Assembly: GCA_026225945.1 (NCBI GenBank)
Contig: JAMJFZ010003581.1
Coordinates: 4,466,501-4,530,500, forward strand
Direction of reading: 5' to 3'
DNA from: Cricetomys ansorgei
Lineage: Eukaryota; Chordata; Mammalia; Rodentia; Nesomyidae
DNA: 64,000 bases
Of the stretch, positions 32,601-43,664 are shown one piece after another; position 1 is the stretch's first letter, and each line of letters opens with the position of its first letter. Made by a program: the position numbers and the translations under genes. The notes under the pieces are model-generated. The model saw nothing but the letters and a program-made list of their open reading frames with translations, searched no databases and was not told the DNA's origin.

Positions 32601-35057
32601 ATAGTATGACATGTTGTTGTGTGCAATGAATGAAAGAATGGTATTTTTTAGTAGAATTTTTGGTAGTTTTTTTTTTTTTAAGAACTTTTCAAGAAGTTTA
32701 GAAGTGAAACCATTACTTTTAAGGGTACTGATATTGTTTAAGAGTGATGAAATTGGAACCCCTGATTATTTATTCACTGAATAGAAAAATAGTTGGGCTT
32801 CCATTTTTTTTCTTTTATACTATTTATGTGTGGAGAACACGGACAGGAAATTAGGTACTAGTTATTTCTTTGTATTGCATCCGTATGGTTTGCCTGTTGG
32901 ATTCTGATTTGCCTTAGTCATGCCTGAGATTTCTGAGGAGTGATATGAGAGTCCATTTACATTTCAGTGGAGGGAGGCATTTAATTTGAAATTTAATAGC
33001 AAAGCCTGATAGGAAATCCTATATATAAGTACTGCTTTTCACTTAATTTAACATCCACAGTCTGTTTACTTTTAATACATTTAGCACTTGTTGTCCAATA
33101 TACTATGCCAGATTCTGGGGATTCAGTGATTAACAAAGCACCCCCTCCAACTTTGAAGCTTTTGTTCCATTCAGAATAAAAGTTTATTTATTAAATAAGT
33201 CAAAGTTAATGTAATTTAATGTGAAAACTACTTGTGACAAGGCATTTTAAACTACTGTAGATACATGTAAGAAAAGTGAAAACCTTTTCAAAAGTCATAT
33301 TGATATCTCACATAGTTAGTGCCCTCAGCAAGCTTCAAGTAGAGTGAAGAAAAAAAGGTTTTCCGACATTCAATTGAGAGTGGTTTTGGGTTATATAGTT
33401 GAAGGTGTTAAGTAGTGTTAGGGACGGAGAAATTGCCAGTCTTAAGGCATTAAAAACACTAAATCACAGAGACGGCTTGGAGAGGAGTGAAATGATCAAG
33501 TTGTTCTTTTAAAGCTAGATTGCTTTGATTGCAATGTGGAGAGCACATTGAAGAACAGTGGGGTGGCAGGGTCAGTTGAGACTGTATTGGTGATTTAGGT
33601 AGAAATAGTATTTGCCTAACTAGAAGAGTGCTGTGGTGATGGAGAGATGGGTAGAATGGGAGCTACATAGATGCTATATCTAATAGGACCTAGTGATGAT
33701 AGGGCATGAAACAAAGGGGTCAGACATGACCAGGTAGTCCTTGTGTAGGTGCAGATACTGTTTGTGAAAGTAGGTTTAAGCTAGAAGAGATCATGAATTT
33801 ACTTTGGAGCTGTGTTAGGGAATATGGAAATATCTGAGCAAAGCTAATCATGATAATCTCCCTTCCTCCTTCCCTTTTTTCCGTTGTTCCTTCCTTCACA
33901 TGCATATATACAAACATAAGAAAATGTGGAGCCATCTTTAAAAACTTCTAGGCTGCTATTATAAGATTAATGGTAAACTGGATTGCTTCTATTGAATGTT
34001 GCATTTTCATCAGATGTCTCTGTTGTTGTATTACTTTTCTTTAACAGCCAGTATAACTCATGGTTTCTTTGTTAATTTTTCAATAAAGGGTCACATTTGG
34101 GATTTTAAAAATTGCTTCATTTCAGTATGTGTAGGTACAAAACATGGAGTAGTTTTTGCTATACAAATTTTATTTTAAAAAAAGGGATACATTTTAGGAT
34201 ACATCAATACTTAGATATATTTATTTCAGTGACTGTCATTATACATTCAAGCTAGAGCAGATGTGTGTTTAATAAGCTATTAAAGCTGGATGCTAATAAA
34301 TGGTAAAACCAAGATGAGAAAAAGAGAGAAAAGCAATAAAAATAAATGAGTAAATAAAGCCAAGTAGCAAGTTAATAGATTTAAACCACTAATTATATGA
34401 AATATAAATGGTCTGAAAATTGAAAGGCTGAGATTGCCAAACTGGTAAGTTTACGGTCAGAGCCTCAAAACAGGTTACAAGAAGATAGAACCTGTTACTC
34501 TGTGTAAAACATACTAAATCTAGGATACTTACGTTAATATCAAAGGGTCGTTCTTTAGGAAAAAACAAACACTACTGTGAAGCTTCTTTATAGTAAAATG
34601 CTCTTTAACGAACTAATCCGCTCCTGCAAACCCTAACACCAGCTGTAAGCCTTCCTCAGGTTAGTATGAATTAGTCATTTTCTAGTGGGTGCCGTCTCAT
34701 TCATGTTCCATCAACTTTCTATACCGTTTGTATTAGGGATAAAACTTGAAGCACATGAACCTTTAGAAGACAGGCCATATTTAAGCTGTAGCATCTTGCT
34801 AAGAATCTTTTGTGTTAGTTTCCTGAGTTTCTTAGTCATACAGATTAAATATACTTAGAATAGTTGCTATTTTATTCAGTACAGCAACAAAAACCAATGG
34901 AAAGTACATCCTGCTCTAGGATGTTTGAGCGCCATGTTATCTTACTGTCTTTATTCTTTTCTTATTAGAAGGCTTAAGGTATAGATATTGTAGAAAGTGA
35001 TGTAAAGATTTTTGTAATTCTGGTTGTCATTCTTGAAAAAACAAATTTTTCTTTTAG

Positions 35058-35245
35058 AAATAGCTTTGACTGGCCCTACCTCGCCATTACCATCTCCGGG
35101 GAATGGGAGTGAACCTACTCCTGGATCAATTACACAGCCAAAGAAAATTCGAGGAATTGGATTCGGAGATATTTTTAAAGAAGGCTCTGTAAAACTTAGG
35201 ACAAGAGCATCCAGTAGTGAAACAGAAGAGAAAAAACCAGAAAAG
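35058..35245 (+). CDS. Cd2ap: CD2AP exon 6: linker between SH3-B and SH3-C
   Basis: 188 bases encoding residues 181-243. It contains [15 protein letters not shown], a Ser/Pro-rich stretch typical of phosphorylated linkers, then the conserved [19 protein letters not shown] block (209-227) and an acidic/basic tail ETEEKKPEK. No globular domain is expected. The acceptor is TTTTTCTTTTAG and the donor AAG/GTAGTG, weaker than its neighbours. The exon ends in phase 0. Confidence 0.97.
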
Positions 35246-35261
35246 GTAGTGTACTAGTTTT

Positions 35262-35560
35262 GTTCTCTGTTACTATTATATACACTGACCAAAACTAATT
35301 TGGAGGGAGGAAAGAGTTTGGCTCAAATGTTCCAATCAGTTCATCATCAAGGGAAGTCAGAGTAGGACTCAAGCAGTAGACTGGCTTTCTCAGCTGGGCT
35401 GGTCCCTTTCACATCAATCAGCGATCAAGAAAATGCTCACAAACATGACCCAGAGACCAGTCTGATGGAGGCAGTTCCTCAGTTGAGCTTCCCTCTTCGG
35501 TGACTAGTATGTGTTAAGTTGACAAAAACTAACCATCCCCGGTAGTAGCTAACCATCACA
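35262..35560 (+). repeat. Unassigned rodent repeat (TCTATTGCTG class), copy 4
   Basis: GGAGGGAGGAAAGAGTTTGG, CCTCAGTTGAGCTTCCCTC and GTTGACAAAAACTAACC in order. It starts about 17 bases after the exon 6 donor. Confidence 0.6.
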
Positions 35561-36384
35561 GGTAGGAATAGTGAATTTTACTTAGATCAATTTCATTCAT
35601 TGTCTCATTTAGCATCTTTGGGGTGAAGGTATTGGCTTTTTTTGTTGGCATGCTTTATTGAGAAAAAGATTACCTATGGAGCACAGGCTGGCCTGGACCT
35701 CAAGATTTTCCTAGCATCTCTTCCTTCACCACTAAGCATTTTTTAAGGTGGAGAAGTTTGAAAGTCCATTTATTTCCTTTTTGGTGATCATAGGGACTTA
35801 TGAATGAGAAGCTTATGGGAAGTGTCTTTTGAAATTTGTAATGGTTACTAGTTATGTTTCAGTGTTATAAAAATAGGGTGCTTATTAATTGGTGAATTCA
35901 AAATAGACTTTTCTTACTGACACCCTTAGGGTCTTTTAGTTAAAAAACTGTTATAACAGTGTAAATATAAGAGGGGAAGATTTCCTTTTTGTCTTTTAAA
36001 GCTAAATTGTTATTTTTCTTTTAATAGATAGTGAAAAATGAGCTATTTTAAAGTGAATTGAAATGAAATACTAAATTACCTAAGTGTTAACTAACTTTTC
36101 TCTGGATTCTCAACAGTGGCTAAATTTACTAGCCTTACTCCTGAGTGTTTGGATAGTTATAGTAAGATTTTACTAGCATTTTCAAATCCAGTCAAGTGAA
36201 GAATTTATAATTTGTGAAGTCTAATAAAAGGAAAGTAAATCTTTAAGTTTTTGTTTTGTAGGGAAATAATTGCAGAAAAGGCCATTTTTTTGGAAGTTTC
36301 TGTTCCCAGTGTCTATATTTTGGAGATACTGACTGAGCAATTACTTCAGAAGAAATGAATTTTGTCCCTATTATTCTCATTTAA

Positions 36385-36588
36385 AAAACAGTTTTATGTG
36401 TATGTGTGCATGCCTGTGCATGTATGTGTGTAATATATGTGTGCATGAGCCCAAGAATATCAGAAGAGGGAGCTGGGTCCTCTGAAACTGGAGGTACATT
36501 CACTTGAGCTGTTGTGTGGGTTGTAACCAAACCTGGATCTTCTTTAAGAGCAGTAAGTGCTCTTACACTTTGCCATCTCTCCAGCCTG
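36385..36588 (-). repeat. B3 SINE, antisense
   Basis: ATCAGAAGAGGGAGCTGG, GAGCAGTAAGTGCTCTTACA and TTTGCCATCTCTCCAGCC. Confidence 0.85.
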
Positions 36589-36844
36589 TAATCCTCATTC
36601 CTGTCTCCCCATTTCATTATGTTTAATGTTTAAAACTTTTCATTATTTACTCAATTCAGCTACATCTCATTTGGTTGGTGAAATAAATTGTTATTTCTTC
36701 TAAAATGGTGGATTTCGATAGTTCTCCCCTCTGCCAGCTTGCTACATATTTTCCTATTTCATTGTGAATTGGATTCTGGAAAGAGCACCTCTGCTTCCTG
36801 CCCTGCCTTTTCCTACCTCTGCTTTCGGGTCTAGTCCAGTGTGA

Positions 36845-36995
36845 TTAAATCCTATTAAATCCACACCATTAAATCCTAGCACTCAGGGCAGAGGCTGAGG
36901 CTGAGGCAGGTGAATGTCTGTGAGTTTGAGGCCTATCTGATCTACATTGCAATTTACAGGCTAGTCAGGGCTGCATAGTGAAATGTCCAAAAAAA
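36845..36995 (+). repeat. B1 SINE, sense
   Basis: TTAAATCCTAGCACTCAGG, CTGTGAGTTTGAGGCCTATC and GGCTAGTCAGGGCTGCATAG. The start carries three ATTAAATCC repeats. Confidence 0.8.
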
Positions 36996-37593
36996 AGGAG
37001 TTTATAGGGTGTAGTGGAATGGATTCTTAAGTGATCATGGGAACCTTCTAGTTCTAAAAGTGCATGATTGTACTGAATAATTTCATTTGATGAATGACAT
37101 TACATTAGTATCCTGCCAGTCAAGTCAATGATGTCCACTAGTCAGTTATTAGTGAGAGTAGTCTTAGAGTTACTTTATTAATAAAGTAGCGAACACTGGA
37201 AACTACGGTTAGAACTGGGAGAAATTAAAGTATTTGGAAGATACAAAAAACACAATGGTAGGTTAGTCATCAGTGTATTCGCATTTTTAACCATTGAAGC
37301 TTAATGTCATACGTACTGTTCTTTGGGGTAGAGAACTCAAGTAAATGCTTATGGAAGGTTGTGCAGGACCATGGAAAACTGTCTAAGTGGACTATGGAAG
37401 AGTTGTAGCAGTACCTAAATATTTCCACTCAGATAGTAATGAAGTGTAAAGTTTTCCCCATTCCCTCTATTTCAGGGGTGGGGCAGGAGTGATGTAGACG
37501 CAGTGCTCATATATGAAGCTCCAAAAATACATGTTTATATGTAAGAAATTCTCAATGAATAGATAAATAAAATGAATTTAAGATTTCCCTCTA

Positions 37594-37732
37594 AGCTGGA
37601 TGGTGGTGGCGCACACCTTTAGTCCCAGCACTCAGGAGGCAGAGGCAGGTGGATCTCTGTGAGTTCCAGGCCAGTCAAAGTTACAACAGAGAAACCCTGT
37701 CTTGAAAAACCAAAAACCAACCAAACAAAAAA
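37594..37732 (+). repeat. B1 SINE, sense, well preserved
   Basis: GCTGGATGGTGGTGGCGCAC, TCCCAGCACTCAGGAGGCAG and GAGAAACCCTGTCTTG with an AACCAAAC-rich tail. A recent-looking copy with a small internal deletion. Confidence 0.95.
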
Positions 37733-38006
37733 TTCCTCTAATTTTAAGGTTTAATGTTGTCAGGAGTCCAGGGTCCAGGTCTAAAACTACTGCTTTCAGG
37801 GGTTAACTGTTTCCCAGTGTAAAAAAGGAAGAACAATTAATCCCTACTTGATGCAGAAAATTGATGCAGAAGAAACATAAGGATTACGTTTCAACGTATA
37901 TAAAGTGGATATTTTATTTATTTAGGAAATTCTGTTATTAAACCATAATGTGAGTATAGGGGTATATTTATCATTTTTAGGTAGTTTAAAAAGTTAGTAA
38001 CTATTG

Positions 38007-38220
38007 GGACTGGAGACATGGCTTAGTGGTTAAGAGCAGTGGCTGCTCTTCCAGAGGATCTGGGTTTGATTCCTAGCACCCACATGGTGACTCACAATCT
38101 TCTATACCTCTAGACCCAGGGCATCCACTGCCCTCCTCTGCCCTCTCCATGGGCACTGCATACAATTGGTGCTTAGATACACATGTAGGCAAAACATCCA
38201 TACATGTAAAAATTTTTTTT
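38007..38220 (+). repeat. B2 SINE, sense
   Basis: GGGACTGGAGACATGGCTTA, GTGGCTGCTCTTCCAGAGGA and CACCCACATGGTGACTCACA. Confidence 0.95.
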
Positions 38221-38361
38221 AGTAGCTATTACTTGAGGAGCTTTTGAAAGTATTTATTTTTTAATTGCTGAGTTTTTAGTTGGTTTACTAACCTGACTAT
38301 AAAGACCATTAGGGAGAGCTGGACAAGTATAAAAGAAAACTTGGTTTACCAGTATTACTCT

Positions 38362-38582
38362 TGGGTGGGAACCATAGGTCAGCAGTTAAGAATGCATATT
38401 GCTCTTGTAGCAGACAAGAGTTCAGTTCCCAGTATCCATGTCAGGTGACTCATAACCACTTGTAACCTGTTTGAGGGAGTTACTTCACCTTTTTGTCTCT
38501 ATGGGCAACTGTATTCACATGCACATTCTCATGCACAGATGCATATACATATATTTAAAATGAAAATAAAAATCTTAAAAAA
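38362..38582 (+). repeat. B2 SINE, sense
   Basis: TAGGTCAGCAGTTAAGAATG, GTTCAGTTCCCAGTATCCAT and the tail AATGAAAATAAAAATCTT. Confidence 0.85.
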
Positions 38583-38599
38583 TTGCTTTTAGACCTTTT

Positions 38600-38808
38600 A
38601 GTTTTTGTTTTATGTGTGTGAGTGTTTTGCCTGTATGTATATCTGTGTACCACATGTGTGTCTAATACCTCTGGGGGCCAGAAAGTGGGTTTGATCCTCT
38701 GGAACTGGAGTTACAGATGGTTGTGAGCCACTGTATGGGTACGGCAAATTGAACCAGGGTCCTCTGGAAGAGTAACAAATACTCCCACTGAGCTATCTCC
38801 CCAGCCTA
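38600..38808 (-). repeat. B3 SINE, antisense, near exon 7
   Basis: TTTTGCCTGTATGTATATCT, GGAACTGGAGTTACAGATGG and GAGCTATCTCCCCAGCC. It ends 86 bases before exon 7 and lies inverted to two B2 copies upstream. Confidence 0.95.
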
Positions 38809-38894
38809 AAAAGTAAAATCTTTAAAAAACATATTATTTCTATTTTAACTTAAGTTAGTTGATAACTGTTCTTTTCTATCCCTTAATCCTGCAG

Positions 38895-38958
38895 TCACTG
38901 GGATCTAAAACCCAGAATATGGAGGTAACAAAAACAGACATTGATGGAAAAATTAAAG
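38895..38958 (+). CDS. Cd2ap: CD2AP exon 7: linker exon with a shifted acceptor
   Basis: 64 bases encoding residues 244-264 ([21 protein letters not shown]) plus one base of codon 265. The only usable AG is TCCTGCAG at 38887-38894. The 15 bases before it (38880-38894) still read PLILQ in frame, residues I recall in human and mouse CD2AP at this place, but the bases before them are TAT, not an AG. The exon therefore appears five codons shorter than in relatives and keeps the frame. The donor is AAAG/GTAAGA. Confidence 0.9.
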
Positions 38959-39350
38959 GTAAGATCTAAAATAAACCACTATAGTCGGTTAGTTATCAGT
39001 GCAGTCACATATGCTTTTATATTAGTAACTCATTAGAGGGCCTTGTTACACTGTACTAGTGACCAGGATATTACATCCTACTGGAGAGATGCTCACAAGG
39101 TTGAGAATTGTGGCGTGCTGTGTTCATTTAAGTATTTCTCTGAATTTAAAACTATGCCTCGCCCATATCAGACATTGAGTAATATTTGAGTGGTAATGAA
39201 ATTTTTTCTTAACAATGAGTATAGTTTTAAAAGTATTAGTATAACCTTTAATAGCTTAGTGACTTTATATATTACTTTACATAGAGGCTTAATAACTATC
39301 TGTTGCCTTACTCGATTTGTATGTCATGTTATTTGCATTCTTTATTTCAG

Positions 39351-39445
39351 CTAAGGAATACTGTAGAACATTATTTGCTTATGAAGGCACTAATGAAGAT
39401 GAACTTACTTTTAAAGAAGGGGAGGTAATCCATTTGATAAGTAAG
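39351..39445 (+). CDS. Cd2ap: CD2AP exon 8: first half of SH3-C
   Basis: 95 bases encoding residues 265-296. [21 protein letters not shown] is the first strand and RT loop of the third SH3 domain, followed by [11 protein letters not shown]. The acceptor is TTTATTTCAG and the donor AAG/GTAAGG, both strong. It is separated from exon 7 by only 392 bases, in which I see no repeat. Confidence 0.97.
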
Positions 39446-39647
39446 GTAAGGAATTTTTTTTAGTGAATCATCATTCATAGAGATGTCTCAAAATTCTTGG
39501 ATATATATTCTGTAGAATATTAGCTTCAGATGGACTGGATTTTATCTTGGTTTGGGAATTTGGAACATAAATTAAACTCATAAAGTGATTTAAAAAAACT
39601 TACTGTCTGTTACTTATAATTGATATATTAAAAACCAGTGATCAAGG

Positions 39648-39868
39648 GGGCCGGAGAGATTGGCTTAGCAGTTAAGAGCACTTGTTGCTCTTGCAGAGGA
39701 CCAGAGTTCAGTTCTCAGTACCCGCATGGTAGCTTAGAGCCATTGTAACGCTAGTTACAGGGGATCAGACACTCTTTGGACTACTGCAGGCGTTAAGCAT
39801 GCATGTAGTGCACGTTCATACATGTGGGCAAAATGCTCAAACTCTTAAATAAATCTTTAAAAAAAGAC
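39648..39868 (+). repeat. B2 SINE, sense
   Basis: GGGGGCCGGAGAGATTGGCT, AGCAGTTAAGAGCACTTGTT and the tail TTAAATAAATCTTTAAAAA. Nearly complete. Confidence 0.95.
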
Positions 39869-39974
39869 CAATGATCGCATGCTTATTTTTATTACTTGAT
39901 TAACTCCAAGAATTGACAACCCGATTAAGTAAAAGTTTGTGAGACTCGTCTTCCTGTGGGAAGTGGTGAAGCTG

Positions 39975-40124
39975 TGTGTGAGAGGTGCATGAGCCATGTT
40001 TGTGGAGGTTTGAGGACAACTTGTAGGAGTTGGTTTTCTCCTTCTACCCTGTGAGCCTGCCAGTTTGAACTCAGGTTATCAGGCTTGATGGCACCTCTAC
40101 CTTCTGAGCCATCTCACCATCCTT
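39975..40124 (-). repeat. RSINE1-like SINE, antisense
   Basis: TTTGAGGACAACTTGTAGGA, GTTTGAACTCAGGTTATCAG and GAGCCATCTCACCATCC. Confidence 0.75.
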
Positions 40125-40887
40125 GGTGCACCTACTTAAAGAGATGATCGTATAAATTAGAATGAATTATAAGGCCAAATTAAAAAAAAGAGGACCCTTC
40201 TGGTATTTAGGTCTGGGCAGAATTTAACATTATTATATTAACATTATATTAATGTTGTATTAATAATTTCTTATGAGAGAATAATACATATTTACTTTTG
40301 TTCTAACTTTGTAGTTACTTCATTATAGCATTTTGTTCTGAAGTTCATCTGTTTTAAGTTAACTGTTAACAATTGGCTCAGTGTGTTTTTTTAAAATATA
40401 TTTTAATATGTACATTTAATATATATGTATTATGAATACCAAAAAGATAGGTTACTTTAATGAAACAAATGAATATAACCAGGATCTCATATAGCTACTC
40501 ACAAGATAGAAAGAGCAGTCCACTCATTTGATGTGGTCCTTGTATGTAATTTTTTAATATCCATAGAGTTTAGACTGATAAAACAGTATTTTATGCAGGT
40601 GGTAATTAACAGTACTAATTTCTGAAGCAGCTAGAAAGTGATTTTTAGTATCTACATATAAAATGTTAAGATACTATAAAAGTATTCAATTTGGGAATTC
40701 TTACTTTTTTTTGTTTCTCCTTCCTATTAGACTTTTTTCTTCTCTACCTCCCTTATCTGCATGAGAATATTTTAATTTATGTTAATATATATGTCATTTT
40801 ATATACAATGTAATAATAAGTTATTACATATTAAAATTGTTTTATTTTAAAACATTAAACCCAGGTTTTTTTGTTTGTTTTGTTTTT

Positions 40888-41022
40888 AACGGTGTCTCAC
40901 TCGGACTATCATGGAACTGGCCATGTAGACCAGGCTGGCCTCAGACTCTCAGAGATCTGCAGTCTCAGCCTCCTGAGTTCTGGAATTTAAGGGTGTGCCC
41001 CATCAACCACCACACCTAGGAA
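40888..41022 (-). repeat. B1 SINE, antisense
   Basis: CATGTAGACCAGGCTGGCCT, CAGTCTCAGCCTCCTGAGTT and CACCACACCTAGG. Confidence 0.9.
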
Positions 41023-41189
41023 TTAAACCCAGTTTTGTAACTACTGCTAAAAGTAGTATGTAGGAAATAAGTTTTTCTAGGAAAACTTTACTATTTGCTT
41101 TGGTTGCCCACCATGCCCTTTAAAGATAATGGAATTCATCACTTTCCTAGCTCATTTTGAACTTGGCCTTCATTTAATGATAACTACTA

Positions 41190-41290
41190 GCTTGTGCCTG
41201 CATAGGTAGAAGCAGGAGGATAGTGTGAGGCAGCCTGGGCAACCTGGTAAGATCCTACCCCCACCCCCCAAAAAAGAAAAATAAAATGTG
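41190..41290 (+). repeat. B1/B4 fragment, sense
   Basis: GTAGAAGCAGGAGGATAGTG and GGCAACCTGGTAAGATCCTA then an A-rich tail. Confidence 0.6.
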
Positions 41291-41332
41291 TAGCTTCCAT
41301 CAAATAGTATAACTATTTGATTTGCATTTTAG

Positions 41333-41437
41333 GAGACTGGAGAAAAAGGCTGGTGGAAGGGTGAACTTAATGGTAAAGAAGGAGTATTTCCAGATAACTT
41401 TGCTGTTCAGATAAGTGAACTAGATAAAGACTTTCCA
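41333..41437 (+). CDS. Cd2ap: CD2AP exon 9: second half of SH3-C
   Basis: 105 bases (35 codons, phase 0 at both ends) encoding residues 297-331. [17 protein letters not shown] carries the paired Trp W303/W304, and [10 protein letters not shown] the closing 3-10 helix and strand. SELDKDFP leads into the proline-rich linker. The acceptor is TTTGCATTTTAG and the donor CCA/GTAAGA. Skipping this exon would keep the frame but destroy SH3-C. Confidence 0.97.
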
Positions 41438-42482
41438 GTAAGATTTTGTTTGCTTTTTAATGATAATAATTTAATGTTTGCCAATATCTTTTAAAAAGGA
41501 GTTTCTATGTTGCTACTGCATAAATTTCAGTTTTAGAAAATTGTACATTTAAGTAAAATTTGATTTACCATGAAGCAGTATTATATTTCATTTCTGTATT
41601 TTATTTGTCTTTTCTTGGTATTAACTGTATGTACTGAAAGCCAGTTATGACTTCTTTACCTTTTTGATAACTTTTCTGATCTACAAAATAGAGCTGGCTT
41701 TATATAAGTTGAATAAATTCTTAATTTTCTGAATGAAATTACTCATATTTAATGTTAATGAAAATGTCAGTTTACTTTAAGGTACTGTGAAGCTGATCAC
41801 TTCTACATGTAATATTTCTGTATTAACACCCAGGCAGGAAAGAATGAGGCTGAGTCATTCATTAGTACTAGGTTTTTTGCTTTTTTGGTGCCTTGACACT
41901 TTCTCCACGTGCAAGGTTATTGAACTTACAAATTAGAAGGTAAAGCAGTTAAATGTACACATCAAAATACAGTGCAAGCCCATGCAGAGCACGCTAATCT
42001 TTGTAGTCTTTAATCAAGTAAATCATTGGCAGTTACTTTACAGAAGCTGGGCTGTCTGAGTTCCCCTTTCAGTTTTGATTCAGAGCAGTCTTTTATTCTT
42101 TCCTTAATGAGCATTGCTTTTTTCTGCTTTTACTATGCTGCTTATTATTTATTCTTATTTTGGAGCAACACAATTAAAATGTTAAAAGCTTTTTAAGATA
42201 ATTGTATTAAGTCTAAAAAGCGAGTGAATGCTTAGAAATTGAGGAGGCCTTTTCCTTTAACCATATCTATGAGCCTTCTTCAGACTTAACGAAAGCTAGG
42301 TCTTTTTATTGTTACTATTTTTTGTTTGTTTTTAATTTCTCATATGCATTTTGAAGTTTTTCAATTTATTCTTTCACAGTTTTGTACATACAGTATATAT
42401 GGGTCATATCCCCCCATTATCCTCTTTTATCCAAACCACCTTCTCATTAAACCCTTTTCCTTCCCACAAGCCCTTTTATTTT

Positions 42483-42615
42483 CATCTTCCTTCCTCTACT
42501 TCCTTCCCTCCCTCCCTCCCTCCCTCTCTCCCTCTCTCTACCCTTTCTTCCTTTCCTTTCCCTCCCTCCCTTCCTTGTTTTTTTGAGACAGTTTCTCTGT
42601 TTAGCCCTGGCTGTC
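42483..42615. repeat. Pyrimidine tract fused to a truncated antisense B1
   Basis: About 95 bases of CCTTCC/CCCTCC repeats with few purines, followed by GTTTTTTTGAGACAG and AGCCCTGGCTGTCC, the reversed B1 3' end. It produces long but meaningless Pro/Ser/Phe frames. Confidence 0.85.
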
Positions 42616-42639
42616 CATTTTTTTTGTTGTTGTTCTAAA

Positions 42640-43405
42640 CATCTATTTAATTAAAATTGACCATGGATGGGGATTTATTTATTTGAGCCTTGATCAAGAG
42701 CAAATCAACAGTAGTTCCACCAGAGAGGAATGACACCTCATCCCCAGAAAACATTAACTGCCTCTAGCTCCTTAGGAAGAGTGGGACCTTGTGAGCCCCC
42801 TCAATGCATGATACAAGGCTGATGGGCTGAGTCTTATACAAATAGCCACTGCTTCTGTGACTTCATGGCTGCAACACCTATATCACACCCAAACAGCTCT
42901 TCACAGCATTCCTTCCATCTCTTGTCTCTTTCATTCCTTCTTTCTATGCCCTCATTTATGATGTTCCTAAGCTTAGGGGTGGACAACTTAGTGCTGAAAA
43001 GTCATTTATTCTCAGTACTTTATCCAATTTGGAGTCTCTGCATTATCCGTAGCTTGCTGAGAGCAGAAGCTGCTGTGATTAAGGCAGAGATCAACACTAA
43101 TTTATAAGTATAAATATTTACAAGGCAGCTTTATATCATGTCTATATAGAAAACATCAGTAGTAGTTTCCCCCCTGGGGCCTATGACAAAACACCCCCCC
43201 CCCCCCCCCCGTGTGCTTTTGACTGGGTCTGTAGTACCAGGCATAAGTCCCTCAGGCAGAACAGACATAAATCCAAGCAGAAGGTTCTTGGTTACACCCA
43301 TCACAGTTACGCCACTAGTTCACCAGTGAGCACAAGGCCTTATCTCCCTCACCTCGCCACCCACTCTATTCCTCTATCCCTGAGCTGTGAAGAAGGAGCA
43401 CATTG
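42640..43405 (-). mobile_element. Rodent LINE-1 3'-end relic, antisense
   Basis: GAGTGGGACCTTGTGAGC, GGACAACTTAGTGCTGAAAA, TTATTCTCAGTACTTTATCC, CAGAAGCTGCTGTGATTAAG and CTGTAGTACCAGGCATAAG in order match a rodent (Lx-type) LINE-1 3' region in reverse. A C17 run at 43194-43210 lies inside. Confidence 0.75.
43194..43210. repeat. Homopolymer C17
   Basis: Seventeen C in a row following ACA. Its length is likely to be unstable or uncertain in assembly. Confidence 0.8.
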
Positions 43406-43664
43406 ATATTTACAAATCTAAAACTAATTAGAAGAGGATGAAACAGTTTTGCTCACCAAGACTTTTTTGGCTTTACCCAATTAATTGATTTAAAAAAATT
43501 AGCTGTTGATCAAGAATCTGTTTGGATGTAATGATATTTTTTTTTTCAGTGACTTTTTTCTTTAGTTGTTAGCATCTTAGTACTTTTTATTATTTTTGGC
43601 AAGAGTTAAATAATATGATTAAGATTAATTTATTTTAACTTTAAATTTTAATTTTCCCTCCCAG

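Larger units (their letters stand above)
29274..35057 (+). other. Cd2ap: Intron 5, no coding content
   Basis: 5.8 kb. SINEs lie at 29620-31625 (B1, B2 3' end, two B3). The next kilobase (about 31650-32600) resembles an old LINE-1 3'UTR on the minus strand, weakly supported. About 32640-35050 is AT-rich and without a recognisable SINE. Confidence 0.8.
35246..38894 (+). other. Cd2ap: Intron 6, no coding content
   Basis: 3.6 kb. It starts with a copy of the TCTATTGCTG-type repeat, then AT-rich unique sequence (about 35570-36380), then B3, two B1, two sense B2 copies and an antisense B3 ending about 85 bases before exon 7. The 3' end contains the apparently mutated ancestral acceptor discussed under exon 7. 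Confidence 0.85.
39446..41332 (+). other. Cd2ap: Intron 8, no coding content
   Basis: 1.9 kb holding a near full-length sense B2, an antisense RSINE1-like copy, AT-rich unique sequence (about 40140-40880), an antisense B1 and a short B1/B4 fragment. Confidence 0.85.
41438..43664 (+). other. Cd2ap: Intron 9, no coding content
   Basis: 2.2 kb. The 5' kilobase is AT-rich unique sequence. A pyrimidine tract (about 42483-42578) runs into a truncated antisense B1, followed by a rodent LINE-1 3'-end relic on the minus strand that includes a 17-base C run. The last 250 bases show nothing recognisable apart from the acceptor tract. Confidence 0.85.

Noticed and set aside
42640..43107. Possible LINE-1 protein fragment
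   Set aside because: The matching part of the element is the untranslated 3' region; no ORF1 or reverse-transcriptase motif is present.
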